Numbered from the stretch's first letter, positions 46,303 to 58,203 are shown. The stretch is DNA of 64,000 nucleotides from Nemophila menziesii (GCA_029959085.1 JARWIR010000016.1:23879499-23943498); one strand, 5' to 3'. Notes: generated by a model from the letters alone, not told the origin. A program made the numbers and translations.

Positions 46303-46431
46303 ACTAAGTCTAATGAATCTCAATTCTAACAAAATTATGTTAAATTTGTTAAAAATAAATATGTGAATATTCCATCTATTCGGTTAACATATAATTTAGT
46401 CCATAAAAACTAGAGTTTAGAGTTACATATT

Positions 46432-46585
46432 CGCTCACCCAACTAATCCCATGAAGATATACATCAGGGGTTCGAGCCTTTTACATCTCACTTTACACCG
46501 TTAGGGAGGAGATTCGCACCCTTGAACTCCCCTTTAAGTGGGGGGAATAACAAAGATCTGACCAGTTGAGCTAACCTAAATGGTT
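46432..46585 (-). mobile_element. tRNA-derived SINE, inserted after the NLR block duplication
   Basis: On the minus strand a TTAGCTCAACTGGTCAGATC stretch matches the tRNA box A style and GGTGCGAATCTC resembles box B. GAGTTACATATT / GAGTTACGTGTT flank it as a roughly 12-bp duplication with two mismatches. The paralogous position near 21998 in block A is empty. No tRNA cloverleaf is intact, so it is not a tRNA gene. Confidence 0.6.
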
Positions 46586-46862
46586 GAGTTACGTGTTCTT
46601 TATATTGTTATATGTACATTTTTTTACTGTTCAATAAGATTATTATTTTTTCTCTCATTTATTTATTCTTACTTTATATTCAACTTCGTAACACATTATC
46701 AATACGATATCCTGTTTCATTCAATTTTGAAGTAATTAATTTTTATTAATATTTGATATTTATTCTTATCAATTAATGTTCATATGTTGTTGACTATTCT
46801 AAAATGAAAGTTAAATGTATTATTTATCCATAATTTAATCATATATAAGACATATACACAAT

Positions 46863-47017
46863 GAGTAATGATATATACCATTCAAATTCATACCACCCAA
46901 TGACGTGGCATGAAATGGTTGGTTACAAATCGGTAATGTATTTATTTTCTTGATTTGATTAAAGATTTGTAACCAACCAATTCATGCCACGTCATTGGGT
47001 GGTATATATCATTACCC
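46863..47017. mobile_element. MITE of the GTAATGATATATACCA family, copy 3
   Basis: The ends GAGTAATGATATATACCA and its inverse, and the CCACCCAATGACGTGGCATG arm, match the copies at 10.5 and 10.8 kb. TSD ATACACAAT / ACACACAAT (8 of 9). Block A lacks it near 22312. Confidence 0.85.
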
Positions 47018-47804
47018 ACACACAATATATATACATATATATCTTATACGAATGAAAACACATAACCTATAAAAACAATCTAGAACATATCTATATATGA
47101 TTTTATACATATATCTTTTGATATCGAATAACCTAACAAAAATAATTATATAGGACTTATACAAACAATTGTATATATGTGACGTATGTCTATATTTCTA
47201 AATGTAACATAAGCTATGAGAATTGTACTATATTACTTAATAAAAGTCAATTACAAGAGTTTTAACCTACTACAAAAAGCCATGCAATAATATTTTTATT
47301 TGCTGGCCAAAATTTAAAATTCGATTTTCTTATTGTTACTGATATTAATTTGATACTGTTTTATTTGGGCTTTGTTCTCATCGTCGAGAGTTTCGATTTG
47401 ATATATAATGAACTATCTAATCCAAACGTGTGAAAAGTAATTTCATTTATAAATTTGTGTAATTTATATGCAATTTTTCGAACAACTTTGCGCACTAGTT
47501 TTATACGAATTCTTTGGTGAGATTCTTATTGTATATTTCTATTTTGAAGTTTTTTAACAAAAACTAAACTCCCAAACTCCACCACGCCCACACCTACGCC
47601 GGGTCGGGCCGGGCGGGTAATTGTGGTGCACACGTGTAGGGCTTTACCTTTTCCATTTCGGCTTTCATAACCTTTGGTTCTTTTGGAAGAAATAGATGGG
47701 TAAAATATTATTTTCTAATGTTTTTCCTAACTTACTTCCTATTTGGGACTTTTTGTTCAATTAAAATTATCTTTTCCACTTCTCCGAAAGGATATGAGTG
47801 GATT

Positions 47805-48222
47805 GATAAACGTTCTAAATCATAACGTAATATATCCTTTGGTTTTGATAATATTCTTTAATTAAGAATCTTTATTTTGAAGAGATCCCATGAAGTGGAA
47901 TCCAATGTTTGACAGAATGAGCAACTCCATAACCTTTATGGTAGATTCTTGATCGATCGTGAAGTTCACGAGGTAGATGAAGCATGAACTCATCTAAAAC
48001 GTCATGAATTTCATTATCATCTTCTCGTAAATGTTGAACTTGAGTCTTACGTGTAGATTTGCCTTCCGTATTGTCTTCGTTATCCTTAATGAAAGCTTCT
48101 ATATCCTTCAACAATTTCTTGATACCTTTTATATCTTTATGCACATCAGTATGTTCTTGGTTGATGAAGGATATTACCTCATTGACCAATGGTAGTACCG
48201 CAACAATAGCAACATCTGCCAT
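47805..48222 (-). pseudogene. N-terminal coiled-coil relic of an NLR
   Basis: ATG at 48222 (MADVAIVAVLP). It keeps the coiled-coil domain up to HGISSK, then a one-base loss near 47876 shifts the frame. Homology ends at about 47805 (GATAAACGTTCT), just before the NB-ARC. The join to NLR-2 5' flank sequence shares GAT, so a deletion with microhomology is likely. If transcribed it would give a short CC-only protein of about 117 residues; expression is unknown. Confidence 0.88.
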
Positions 48223-48290
48223 CACGTCGTCTTTTTCTTCTCAAATTGCAAGAAAAAGGTTGTTTTTAACTTTTATCTAGTTATTCTATC

Positions 48291-48944
48291 TGTAGGAATA
48301 TGTGAAGTGTTTGAGCTGACGTGGAAGTTTGAACAAGTCAACATCATATGTGGAAGTCTTAGTTAGATGGTCTTTGTGCTATTGACTCTACACTCAGTCT
48401 TACGGTGTCGTTTGATTAAGTAAAAACTCAGAGCAATTATGGAGCGTTGATCTTATATCAAATAGATGGCTGAGATTGAATACCTCAATGTCTCATATAA
48501 AAGACCTCATCTCTCCACAACCTTTTTCATTCTTTCCTTTGCTTCTTAGAATATCTCTCTCTCCACTTTTACGAGTCAAACTAGGGTTTGCTCTACTTTG
48601 TATTCAAAGCTTAAATCCTTTGTAATAGTTAGTTTAATCTTGTTATTTCCTTGAGTCGTGCTGATTCAAGGTTAGATATTCAGCGTAGTTGAGTATTGGG
48701 TTAGATTTGTTAGTTCTACACTTAGGGTTTATTGAATACGGTGATTTTATGTAATGGTGATGATTGTAATCAGAGATAACAGTGGTGATAGTGGAATGGC
48801 GCTCTCAAATCCGAGCCCTACGTGGATGTAGACAATTTTTGTTGAACCACGATATATCTTGTGTTCTTTACTTTCTGTTTTCTTTAATTTCTTTGTTTAA
48901 ACCTTGTTTTAAATTCAATCTTGAAACTTGACTATTTTACAACA
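48291..48944 (+). repeat. 5' LTR of Copia-2
   Basis: 654 bp. TATAAAAGACC near 48500 is a plausible TATA box. A near-identical copy without its last roughly 90 bp is at 53298-53856. Confidence 0.85.
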
Positions 48945-49245
48945 GGTATCAGAGCTTGGCTAAATCTCATATTAGTTTTGATTGATTCTTGACTCTTTTC
49001 TAGGGTTTCGAATCCAACCTAATCTGCGATTTACTTTCTTTTCTAAAATCTTATTGAGTGATTGATTGGTGTTTCTGGTTCTTGAAAAATCTCTTTAGAT
49101 TCTTTTCAAAAGGTTTTAAACGCCTTTCAGATCGTGTATTGAGACATTTTATTGTTTTTCGATATGTGTTTTCACAAACTTGTGATTTTTAAAAGTTTAC
49201 GTCCTATGGTGTTTTGTTACTACTTGTAATTTTGTGTACTAACCT

Positions 49246-50233
49246 GATGGCTACAACTCGAATTGAGATGTCAGTCTATGATGGAAAAATTGATTTTGAT
49301 GTTTGCCAGAAAAAGATGAAGGCGCTGCTGTCTCATCATAAGGTCGGATCTACTTTGCTTAAAGACATCAAAGATTGGCCAGAGGGCACCTTGGATAAAG
49401 CTGCATAAATAAATGAAGAAGTGTTCAACGTCATCTTCTTAAACCTCTCTGGTTTTGTTATACGAAAAGTAGATGGATGTGATACTACACTTCAACTAAT
49501 AAGTTAGATTCTCTTTACTCTACTAAGTATTTGCCTAATTTAGCTTTCTTGAAGGGTTCTTTGTTTAACTATAAAATGGATTCTGGTAAATCTTTAGATG
49601 TTAATCTTGATGATTTCTTGAAACTGACCCTTGTGCTAAATGGTACCCCACAGGCTTTAGATGATACTAGTAAATGTATGATTATCTTGAATTCTATCCC
49701 TGAATCTTATTAAGTTGTGAAAGATGTGTTTCAATATGATAGTATTGTACCTACTTTTGAACAAGTTGTTATTGCTTTAAAAAAATTGAGAGAATGATAT
49801 TTAAATTAGCAGAAGGACTGACTCTAATTTGTTTATTTAACCTAGAATAGATACTACACAGGTCCCTAATATGAATAAACAGAAAAAATATGGCCCTAAT
49901 AATAAAAATAAGGGTAAGGAGACTAGAAAGTGTTTTCACTATGGAAAAATTGGTCACTTAAAGAAAAAATGTTTTAAGTTGAAAAACAATTTATCTGTGA
50001 ATATGAATGAGTCCAATGTGGTTAGCATGCCTAAGATTAATGATGATGTATATGACGTACTGAATGTCACTGATAAGTGTAGTCATGTTAGTTGGATTCT
50101 TGATTCTGGTTGTACTTTTCACATGTGCCCCTCTTCTGAGTTGTTTCATTATTTGATTGAAACTTGTAATGAAACTGTGTATATGGGTATTGATCAAACT
50201 TGTGATGTAAAAGGTATTGTATGGTTAATTTGA
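49246..50233 (+). pseudogene. Copia-2 gag and protease remnant
   Basis: Gag begins MATTRIEMSVYDGKIDFDVC and continues, across stops, to LRE near 49795. A zinc knuckle follows, CFHYGKIGHLKKKC (about 49930), in which the second cysteine is a tyrosine. The aspartic protease motif WILDSGCTFHMCP is at about 50093-50131. Frames are broken by at least three stops. Confidence 0.85.
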
Positions 50234-53183
50234 AGATGTATGATGCTAAACAAATTACTCTAACTAATATGAGATTCAATCCTGACTTAAAAAGAATTTT
50301 GATTTATTTAGGTGCCCTTAATGAACTTGGTTGTGTTTTTGAAGTGTCTAAGGGTAATATTCATGTGTATATAAATTCCAAACTCCTTTTCACTAGAACT
50401 AAATGTGCTGGCTTGTATGTTTTAAATGGAACTCATATTTCTTGTTTGACTAATACTGTTTTCGAGCCTAAGCTTGTAGCTACTCATAAGTGGCACTTGA
50501 GACTTGGGCATATGAGTAAAAAAGGGCTTACAATACTCAGCAAAAATGGTAGTTTTGGTAAGGATACACTGTGTGACCTATCTTTCTGTGAGAATTGTGT
50601 GCTAGCAAAACAACATAGGAAAAACTTTCAGGCTTGGGTTCACCTAGCCTCTAACTGCCTTGAATATGTTCATGTAGACTTGTGGGGTCCTGAAAGGTAT
50701 GATTCTTTGGGTAATTATAGGTATTTTTATCTATAGTTGATGACTATAGCCAAAGGGTTTGGACTTTTCTTTTGAAAACAAAAGATGAAACTTTTTCTAA
50801 AATTAAAGAATGGAAAGTTTTGGAAGAAAAATAAATTGGTAAAACAGTTAAAGTATTTGGAACTGACAATGGTCTTGAGTTTTGAAATGAACAATTTGAT
50901 AGTTTCTATAAAGAAAATGGGATTTTGAGACATAGAACAGTTAGTAAAACCCCTCAGCAAAATGGTGTTGCTGAGAGGATGAACATAACTCTTTTGGAAA
51001 AAGTTAGATGTCTTTTACTTACTTCTGGTTTACCAAATTTTTTAGGGGGTAGCTTTATATACTGCTACTTATTTGATCAACAGGAGCCCTAACGGGTCTA
51101 TTGATTTTAAATATCCTATGGAGGTTTGGACTGGATCCAAGCCTGACTTGTCTCACTTAAGAATCTTTGGGTGGGCAGCTTATGCACATACTAAAGAAGG
51201 TAAACTTGACCCTAGATCTTTGAAATGTGTCATGATTGGTTACCAACAACAACATGGGGTTAAAGGTTACAGATTGCGAGATAAGTTAGTGAATGGATAC
51301 AAAATTACAGGTCATGATGCTACAAATGTACCAACTAGAAATACCTTGGATGTAGAGTTTGAGGTGGAGCCACTTGGCCCTGTGCAGCCTATTGAGCCTT
51401 CAACTGGAGACCACCAAGTGGAGCAACCCTTGGATCAGGAACAACCTGACACAACTGTTCATGAAGAGGCTGACCACTTGGATGAGTCAACTGTTGGAGG
51501 ACTTGAGGGTTACCAGCTGGCAAGAGATAGGCCCAGGAGAGAAGCTAGAGTTCCCAGCAAATATTCCATGCTGATATAGTTTATACTGCACTTACAGCTG
51601 TAGTTGAAATAAGAGATTCTGAACCTCATACTTATTTAGATTCTATCAGTTGTAAGGAGAAGAATCAGTGGATTAAGGCTATGGATGATGAGTATAATTC
51701 ATTGCTGCTCAATAAAACTTGGGTTTTAGTTATTAAGCCTGATGAGACCGAATTAGTAGAGTGCAGATCGATGGTTATATAAATTGAAAGAGGGAAGTTC
51801 TGAGAAGGATCCTCCTAGATACAAAGCAAGATTAGTTGCTAAGGGCTACACTCAGAGAGAAGGCATTGATTTCCCTGATATTTTATCACATGTCATTAAG
51901 TTCAAAACAATAAGAGTTATGTTAGCTTATGCAGCCTGTTTCAATTTGGAAATTGAGCAGTTAGATGTTAAGACTTATTTCTTACATGGAGACTTGGATG
52001 AAACTATTTATATGAGACAACCTGAAGGCTATCATGATCCAAATTTACCTGATCATGTCTACTTACTTAAAAAATCTCTCTATGGGTTAAAACAGTCTCC
52101 CAGGCAATGGTATAAGAGGTTTGATTCTTTTGTTTTGTCTCTTGGTTTCATGAGTTCTAAATATGATGCTTGTTTTTACTTTACTTGGAAAGAAAATTGT
52201 GGGATTTATATTCTTCTGAATGTGGATGATATGTTGATTATATGCAATTCTCTGTCCTTAATTGATAAGTTGATATGTGCTTTAAAATCTAAGTTTGATA
52301 TGACAGATTTAGGGCATGCTAGAAAAATTCTAGGTATTATTATTGATAGAGATAGAACTAATTGCATATTAAGGTTACATCAGGAACCATATTGAAAAAG
52401 ATTATTTCTAAGTATGGTAACTTGAATTGCAAACATGTACAGGTTCCTTTAACTGATCATTTTGTTTCGTCTAAACAATTGTGCCCCAAGTCTTAGTCTG
52501 ATATTCTAAAAATGGAAAATGTGCCTTATCCAAATGTGTTGGGTTCACTTATGTATGCTATGATTAGCACTAGGCCTAATTTGTCTTTTTCTATATCTTT
52601 ACTAAGTAAATTTATGTCAAATATTGGCTATGATCATTTGTTAGCTATAAAACATGTGTTGGCTTATGTGAATTCTACTTTGAATATTGGTTTGATATAT
52701 GGTAATCATAACTGTCCCTTTGAGCTTGTTGGATATGTAGATTCAGATTTTGCAGGTTGTAGGGATTCAAGAAAATCTACTACTGCCTACTGTTTTACTT
52801 TGGGAAAAAGTTGCATATCCTGGAAATCTCAACTTCAACCTTTAGTTGCTCTTTCCACAACTGGGTCTGAGTATGTTGTTATAACTGCTTGTGTGAAGGA
52901 AGCTATTTGGTTACATAATTTTCTTAAGGAAGTGAAACTTGTGAAGTGTACTTCTGTCATATATTCAGATAGTCAAAGTGCCATACACATGAGTAAAAAT
53001 TCTGTGTATCATGAGAGAAAAAAGAATATTGATGTAAAATATCACTTCATTGGGGATATAATTGCAAATAATGAAGTGAAGCTAGAAAAAATCTCTTCTG
53101 AACTTAATCCTTCTGATTTTGGTACTAAACTGGTTTCTAACTGCAAATTCAAACTTTGTTTGGATTTGTTGTGTATTGGTTGA
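50221..53183 (+). pseudogene. Copia-2 integrase, reverse transcriptase and RNase H remnant
   Basis: GAG_pre-integrase (WHLRLGHMSKKGLTIL, CENCVLAKQHR) at about 50490-50620; integrase core in broken frames to 51060 (HVDLWGP; TPQQNGVAERMN); integrase end at 51073-51300 (MEVWTGSKPDLSHLRIFG). Reverse transcriptase at about 51784-52395: KARLVAKGYTQREGIDF, YGLKQSPRQWYKRFD, and LLNVDDML, where the Tyr of YVDD is Asn. RNase H is at 52512-53183 with SDSQSAIHMSKN. Coding matches TNT1-type polyproteins. Not functional. Confidence 0.88.
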
Positions 53184-53856
53184 ATGATGTGCATGTACTT
53201 TGGGCTATGAAGATTTGAAATGTTCCTCTTCTATCACTACTGTTGGAGATGATGTTCTTGTAGTTGATCCATGATGATATACACTTCAAGGTAGAGATGT
53301 AGGAATATGTAAAGTGTTTGAGCTAACGTGGAAGTTTGACCAAGTCAACATATTATGTGGAAGTCTTAGTCAGATGGTCTTTGTACTATTGACTCTACAC
53401 TCAGCCATACGGTTTTGTTTGATTAAGTAAAAACTTAGAGCAATTGTGGAGCGTTGATCTTATATCAAATGGATGGCTGAGATTGAATACCTCAATGTCT
53501 CATATAAAAGACCTCATCTCTTCACAACCTTATCATTCTTTCCTTTGCTTTTCAAAATATCTCTCTCGCCTCTTTTAAGAGTCAAACTAGGGTTTGCTCT
53601 ACTTTGTATTCAAATCTTAAATCCTCTGTAATAGTTAGTGTAATCTTGTTATTTCCTTGAATCCTGTTGATTCAAGGTTAGATATTTAGCGTAGTTGAGT
53701 ATTGGGTTAGATTTGCTGGTTCTACATTTAAAGTTTATTGAATACGGTGATTTTCTGTAATGGTGATGATTGTAATCGGATATAACAGTGGTGATAGTGG
53801 AATGACGCTCTCAAATCCGAGCCCAACGTTGATGTAGATAATTTTTGTCGAATCAA

Positions 53857-54780
53857 CATTTATGCGGTGTTTCTACAATTGAAAACCCCTTCTCCAACTG
53901 CTAATTGGGTAATCCTATACTAGTGAACTAAAAGGACTACAATCATTAAATCAAAGCACATAAAACAAATATATAAAAATACATAAGAAGCTTAATAAAT
54001 TTAAATGTTAATCCCAAATAACATAAAATAAAGAATTAGAATTCAAAGATTATACATGTGCAAAACCCAAGCTATGGGAGAATTAGTTCATACTAGAAAG
54101 AAATAAACTAACAGATAGATACATACTTGTGAACTTGCTTGACTTGATGTTGCTACTTGATACTAAGGACTAATAGTTAAGCAAGACATGTTTACAATGA
54201 TAACTAGATGTATTTATAGGTACTAGCTAACCCTAGGTCGAAATATTGGAGTGCAAGACAAGTTATTGAAGTCCTTTTCCAATTCAAATTTGTTTCCTAA
54301 AATATAGGACAAGATAAACATTGTTGATTGATTTGGTCATATCTCCTTCTTTACTCATCGGATATCAGCGTACTTTATATGGAAACGACCGTAATTCAAA
54401 TATCTTTCTGCTCATAAAAGGGCTCCTCCAGATTCGTAATAGATTTTCTGCAGTCTTCAAAGCACTGGATGACTCTTTAGCTTTGGTAGCTTTTTCTTTC
54501 CTAATTCAACTTTGATTCCTTTTAACTTTAGATTTCACCTTGGATCTTCTTTACTTAACTCCTTGATAGTGATTTGACATATAATTATTTCCTTTTACCT
54601 AAGAGCTTCACATTAACACACAAATTATACAAAAAATGCTCTAAAAGTAATAAATCTCCAAATCAAGACAGGAATCAAGAAAATATATAATAATGGAGAA
54701 AGATCCATTAACAATTAATGAAATACACCTAAAATGAAGTCTCAAAATTGGATTAACATATCACAAATATGGAGATATCA
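53857..54780 (-). repeat. Gypsy LTR fragment at the edge of block C
   Basis: Homologous to about 34660-35614, ending at the same GGAGATATCA|AGTTGCTACAAGAG junction with LINE-A sequence as at 35614. The identical junction shows it was copied by duplication rather than by a new insertion. Its left edge joins the broken Copia-2 LTR. Confidence 0.8.
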
Positions 54781-55720
54781 AGTTGCTACAAGAGTATAGA
54801 ACTCTTAGAAATGGGCCGAGACTTCAAAACAACCCAGATGATGCAACAGACAACTTGGTCAGGGGCGATACTTTAAGTGCATCTGTTATAAAAATGGATT
54901 GGAATAAATTTATCAGCTAAATTAAAATTCAAAGAGATAGAATGGCCCGTTGTGTTTGTAACAGCTATCGATATTATATGGTATACGAGTAATAATGCAC
55001 TATTTGATGGCTCAACCTTGAATTCAAGCGTACCTAGATTAAAAAATGAAGTGATTAACAGAGCGAGTGATTTTGCTCTAGCATCGGGGGAAAACGGGGT
55101 GATGTTGTTATGGTGTCTGCAAAGAGCACATTGGTGAAATGGGTTAAACCTCAAGGTTATAATAAACTAAATACTGATGGGAGCTGTGGTGAAATTAACA
55201 AAAAGGCCGGGATAGGTTGTATTCTTAGAGATGGAGATGGGTCGTTTTTAGCTGGGTTTTCGAGTGCATGTGTGGTGGAATCGTCCCTCCACGTTGAAGT
55301 TTTGGTGTTGCACTTTGGGTTGAAATGGGCGGTGAATCGCGATATTTGGGATCTGTATATAGAGTCTGGTTCGAGAAAACTGCATACGCTAGTGATGGGC
55401 GGTGGTAGTTCTAAGAATTGGACTTGTAATGCAGAAAGAGAGTGTATTGAAATTCTACGCAAATACCCAGGATTTAAGGTAAGCTTCATTTACCGGAAGG
55501 CTAATGCATGTGCAAATATATTGGCTAAGAAAGGTGCGGAATCAGAAGATGGTCCTCATGACTGAGGTCAAAGTCCTCCAGATTATTTATGGCATAATAT
55601 CATAAGAGATAGAACTGGTTGCGCTACTTTTAGATTGGTGTTGTTTCCCCGCAAAAGTGTAATTAGTAGGTATTAGTGTTTATTAATTACGTCTTTCATA
55701 TGTATGAAAAAAAAATATAC
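54781..55720 (+). pseudogene. LINE-A tail, block C copy, with an RNase H-like domain
   Basis: Duplicate of 35615-36440. The frame at 55110-55565 is less damaged than its partner: NTDGSCGEINKKAGIGCILR, then HVEVLVLHFGLKWA and KVSFIYRKANACANILAKKG, typical of the plant RVT_3 RNase H-like domain at the end of LINE ORF2. An A run follows at about 55707-55716. Upstream frames contain stops. Confidence 0.8.
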
Positions 55721-56229
55721 ATCTTCCTAAAAGTAAAATCTCCTCCTATTTAATTTACTCTCATTTATCAAACAAACTGATTCATATCAGGAATTCATCT
55801 CATAAGTATACCACACTTATCATGTTTATCTTGTCTCATTAATTGAAAATTGAAAAACCTTAACTTACATTAATATAATCAACTCATACTTTTAATAAGT
55901 TAATTTTACTACAACGTTGTTGATAAATGAAATGAAGGAATAACTTTATAACACTTTTTGTAACACTTTTTTTTTTAAAAAAGTGTAATAATATGGGGTA
56001 ACGCCCATACAGCGAAAATTCCCAATTAATCACAATTTCAATTTAATTCCTATTTAAACACAAAAAAAATAAAAAATTATAAAAATACCCACAAGCAATT
56101 AATTAATTACTTTAATTATAATAATATTTATTTATTATCATTTTTATTTTTTTAACTTTTTTTAAAAAAAAATTCGATTTTTTTTCGATTTTTTTTTAAA
56201 ACTTTTTTTCCCGAATTTTTTTTAATGTG

Positions 56230-56612
56230 TGTGTTGCAGGAACACACAGAATTGGAACAACCAAAATCAAGTTTTTTGAATTTCAGAAATAAAAAAATTT
56301 GAGTTTTATGTGCTCCATAAATATACACAATTTTGCGATTTGTGTGTTTAGAAATACACAGAATTGGAACAAACAAAATCAAGTTTTGTGTATTACATGA
56401 ATACACAAATTTGATTTTTATGTGTTCCATGAATACACAAATCTGAGATTTGTGCTCAGAGACTTGTGTGTTCCAGGAATGCACAAATCAGAGACTTGTG
56501 TGTTCCAGGAATGCACAAATCTGAGACTTATGTGTTCCAGGAATGCACAAGATTTGTGCGTTCCTGGAATACACAGAATTGGAACAAACAAAATTAAGTT
56601 TTGTGTATTCTA
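56230..56612. repeat. Palindromic tandem repeat (TTGTGTGTTCCAGGAAT...CACAA)
   Basis: Units of about 33 bp such as TTGTGTGTTCCAGGAATGCA followed by CAAATC(A/T)GAGA. Each is partly self-complementary (TTGTGxxTTCC / GGAAxxCACAA). The array continues at 57516-57700 beyond the nested hAT element. Confidence 0.75.
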
Positions 56613-56614
56613 GG

Positions 56615-57507
56615 CATGGGCGGACCCACCTTAGGCCCAGAGGGGGCTCAAGCCCCCCCTGAACTCATAAATTTTAAAATACGTCAACGTAATTTTTACT
56701 CGAAAAATAATTAACTCTCACTGAAAATTTATCTAACACGTGTATGCAATAAAAAGCATACAAGTTATTGTAGCTTAGTGGTTTATTGTCTTTATGTATT
56801 AAAATTTATCTTAGAGGTTACATGTTCGAATCATAGCTTTTGCTTTATTATTTTTCACAAATAATATAACATTCGAAAATAAGTGTCGGATTGATTATTT
56901 TAGAGCTAAAAGCGATTTTCAATTAAAATTTTAATGTTTGTAACAAATATTAAAAATTATTTTGACATCTAAAATCACTTAATTTTTTTTTATAATCACC
57001 TACCTAGTGCTTTTCCTAAAAGTGATTGTAAAGGTATAGAGTAATATTACGAATCTAAAATCAATTCAAGAGATTATTTTAAAATGCAATTCCAAATGGA
57101 CTCTAAGTTTATTTAAAATAAGAATAAGACTTCAACTTTATTCTTTACTTTAACATTATAAATAAAACTTTGTTCTTTAATATACTAGATTTAAGTTATA
57201 ATGTTGTCAATTTTTATAAGATCGATTTATTAAATATGCAATTCTTTTATACCGGTCTCTACCTTGAGTTTAGGATAGCATTATTTAGTGTTGGTCTACA
57301 TAGTTTATGGTTAACTAGGAACATGTAAGTTCATCAATAAAGAGACGAGCAACGTAATGGTGTTAAATTTTTATATTTGTATTTTGACATTATTAATTAT
57401 ATGTTTATTTATCTATTTTTTACCTTAAAAATTTTTAAAAAGCGTTAATCCCTAAATTTTTATATATTTCAAGCTCCCCCTCAATTTAACTTCTGGATCC
57501 GCCCCTG
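56615..57507. mobile_element. Non-autonomous hAT element, 8-bp TSD (hAT-2)
   Basis: The ends CATGGGCGGACCCA and, inward from the right, CAGGGGCGGATCCAG, with AAGCCCCCCCTGAA-like sequence inside both ends. Flanks ATTCTAGG (56607-56614) and ATTCCAGG (57508-57515) match at 7 of 8. It splits the palindromic tandem array. Related to hAT-1. Confidence 0.8.
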
Positions 57508-58203
57508 ATTCCAGGAATACATAGATTTGATTTTTATGTGTTCTATGAATACACAAATTTGAGATTTGTGTGTTCCATGAATAAACAAATCTTATATTTG
57601 TGCGTTCTAAGAATACACAATTCTGAGATTTGTGTGTTTCAGGAATACACAAAATTAGAATAAACAAAATCAAGTTTTGTGTGACCTGGAACACACAAAA
57701 TCCTAAAACATAAACACACAAAAATAACAAAAAGTGTTGGATAAAAAGATAATATATCAAGATAATTAAAACGAATAAAAATATGATATATGCGATTAAT
57801 AAAGAGAAAAAAACAATTTTGTTAAAAAAGAGAATCCTTTAGACCGATTTTATGACTTTGTGTAACACATAAATCTATATTTGTGTGTTACATCAACGCA
57901 TAATCCGAAATTTCGATTTAAAAAAAAATCGGGGGAAAATTTTTCGGTAAAAAGAAATTCGAAAATTTTTTTTGAAAAAAAGAAAATTTGAAAAAAAAAT
58001 CAGAATTTTTTTTAAAAAAAAAAACATATAAAAAGGAAATAATAAAAAAATTAAAAAATCATATAAAGGTAATAATGGAAGGTAAATATGACAATGTGTT
58101 TAATGTGAATTAAGTTAAAATTTTATAGGTAAATAAGAAGTATTTTTTTTTTTTTTAGAATGAAAAATATGAAATTGTAATTAATTGAGAATTATCTTAA
58201 TAT

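Larger units (their letters stand above)
45740..47804. other. 5' flank of NLR-2 (block B), with three younger insertions
   Basis: Paralogous to 21651-23060. Interrupted by a MITE, a SINE and another MITE, annotated separately. About 130 bp near 45945-46060 has no counterpart in block A. The end joins the N-terminal NLR relic at about 47804. Confidence 0.7.
48291..53856 (+). mobile_element. Copia-2: decayed Copia (TNT1-like) retrotransposon
   Basis: The 5' LTR is 48291-48944 (TGTAGGAATATG...ACAACA), directly followed by the primer site GGTATCAGAGC. The 3' LTR starts at 53298 after the polypurine stretch TTCAAGGTAGAGA and is cut at about 53856, roughly 90 bp short. About 11 of the first 130 LTR positions differ by eye, so it is older than Copia-1. 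It lies in the 5' flank of the N-terminal NLR relic. The right target duplication is lost. Confidence 0.9.
55995..58194. mobile_element. Foldback MULE inserted in the NLR-3 3' flank
   Basis: Blocks A and B read uninterrupted here (GTAATAATATAAAGATACGG type), whereas block C is split. The terminal arms share AATTCCCAATTAATCACAATTTCA-type sequence in inverted form (about 56018-56042 and 58163-58188). The flanks TAATAATAT / TCTTAATAT match at 7 of 9. The interior is T-rich/A-rich inverted arms around a palindromic tandem repeat; an hAT element is nested. Confidence 0.65.

Noticed and set aside
46432..46585. tRNA gene
   Set aside because: Box A and box B-like sequences exist but no acceptor stem or cloverleaf pairs; a SINE with a target duplication explains it.
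56152..57760. Minus-strand frames rich in NLILF/HKSQ repeats
   Set aside because: They are translations of the palindromic tandem array and change with each unit.
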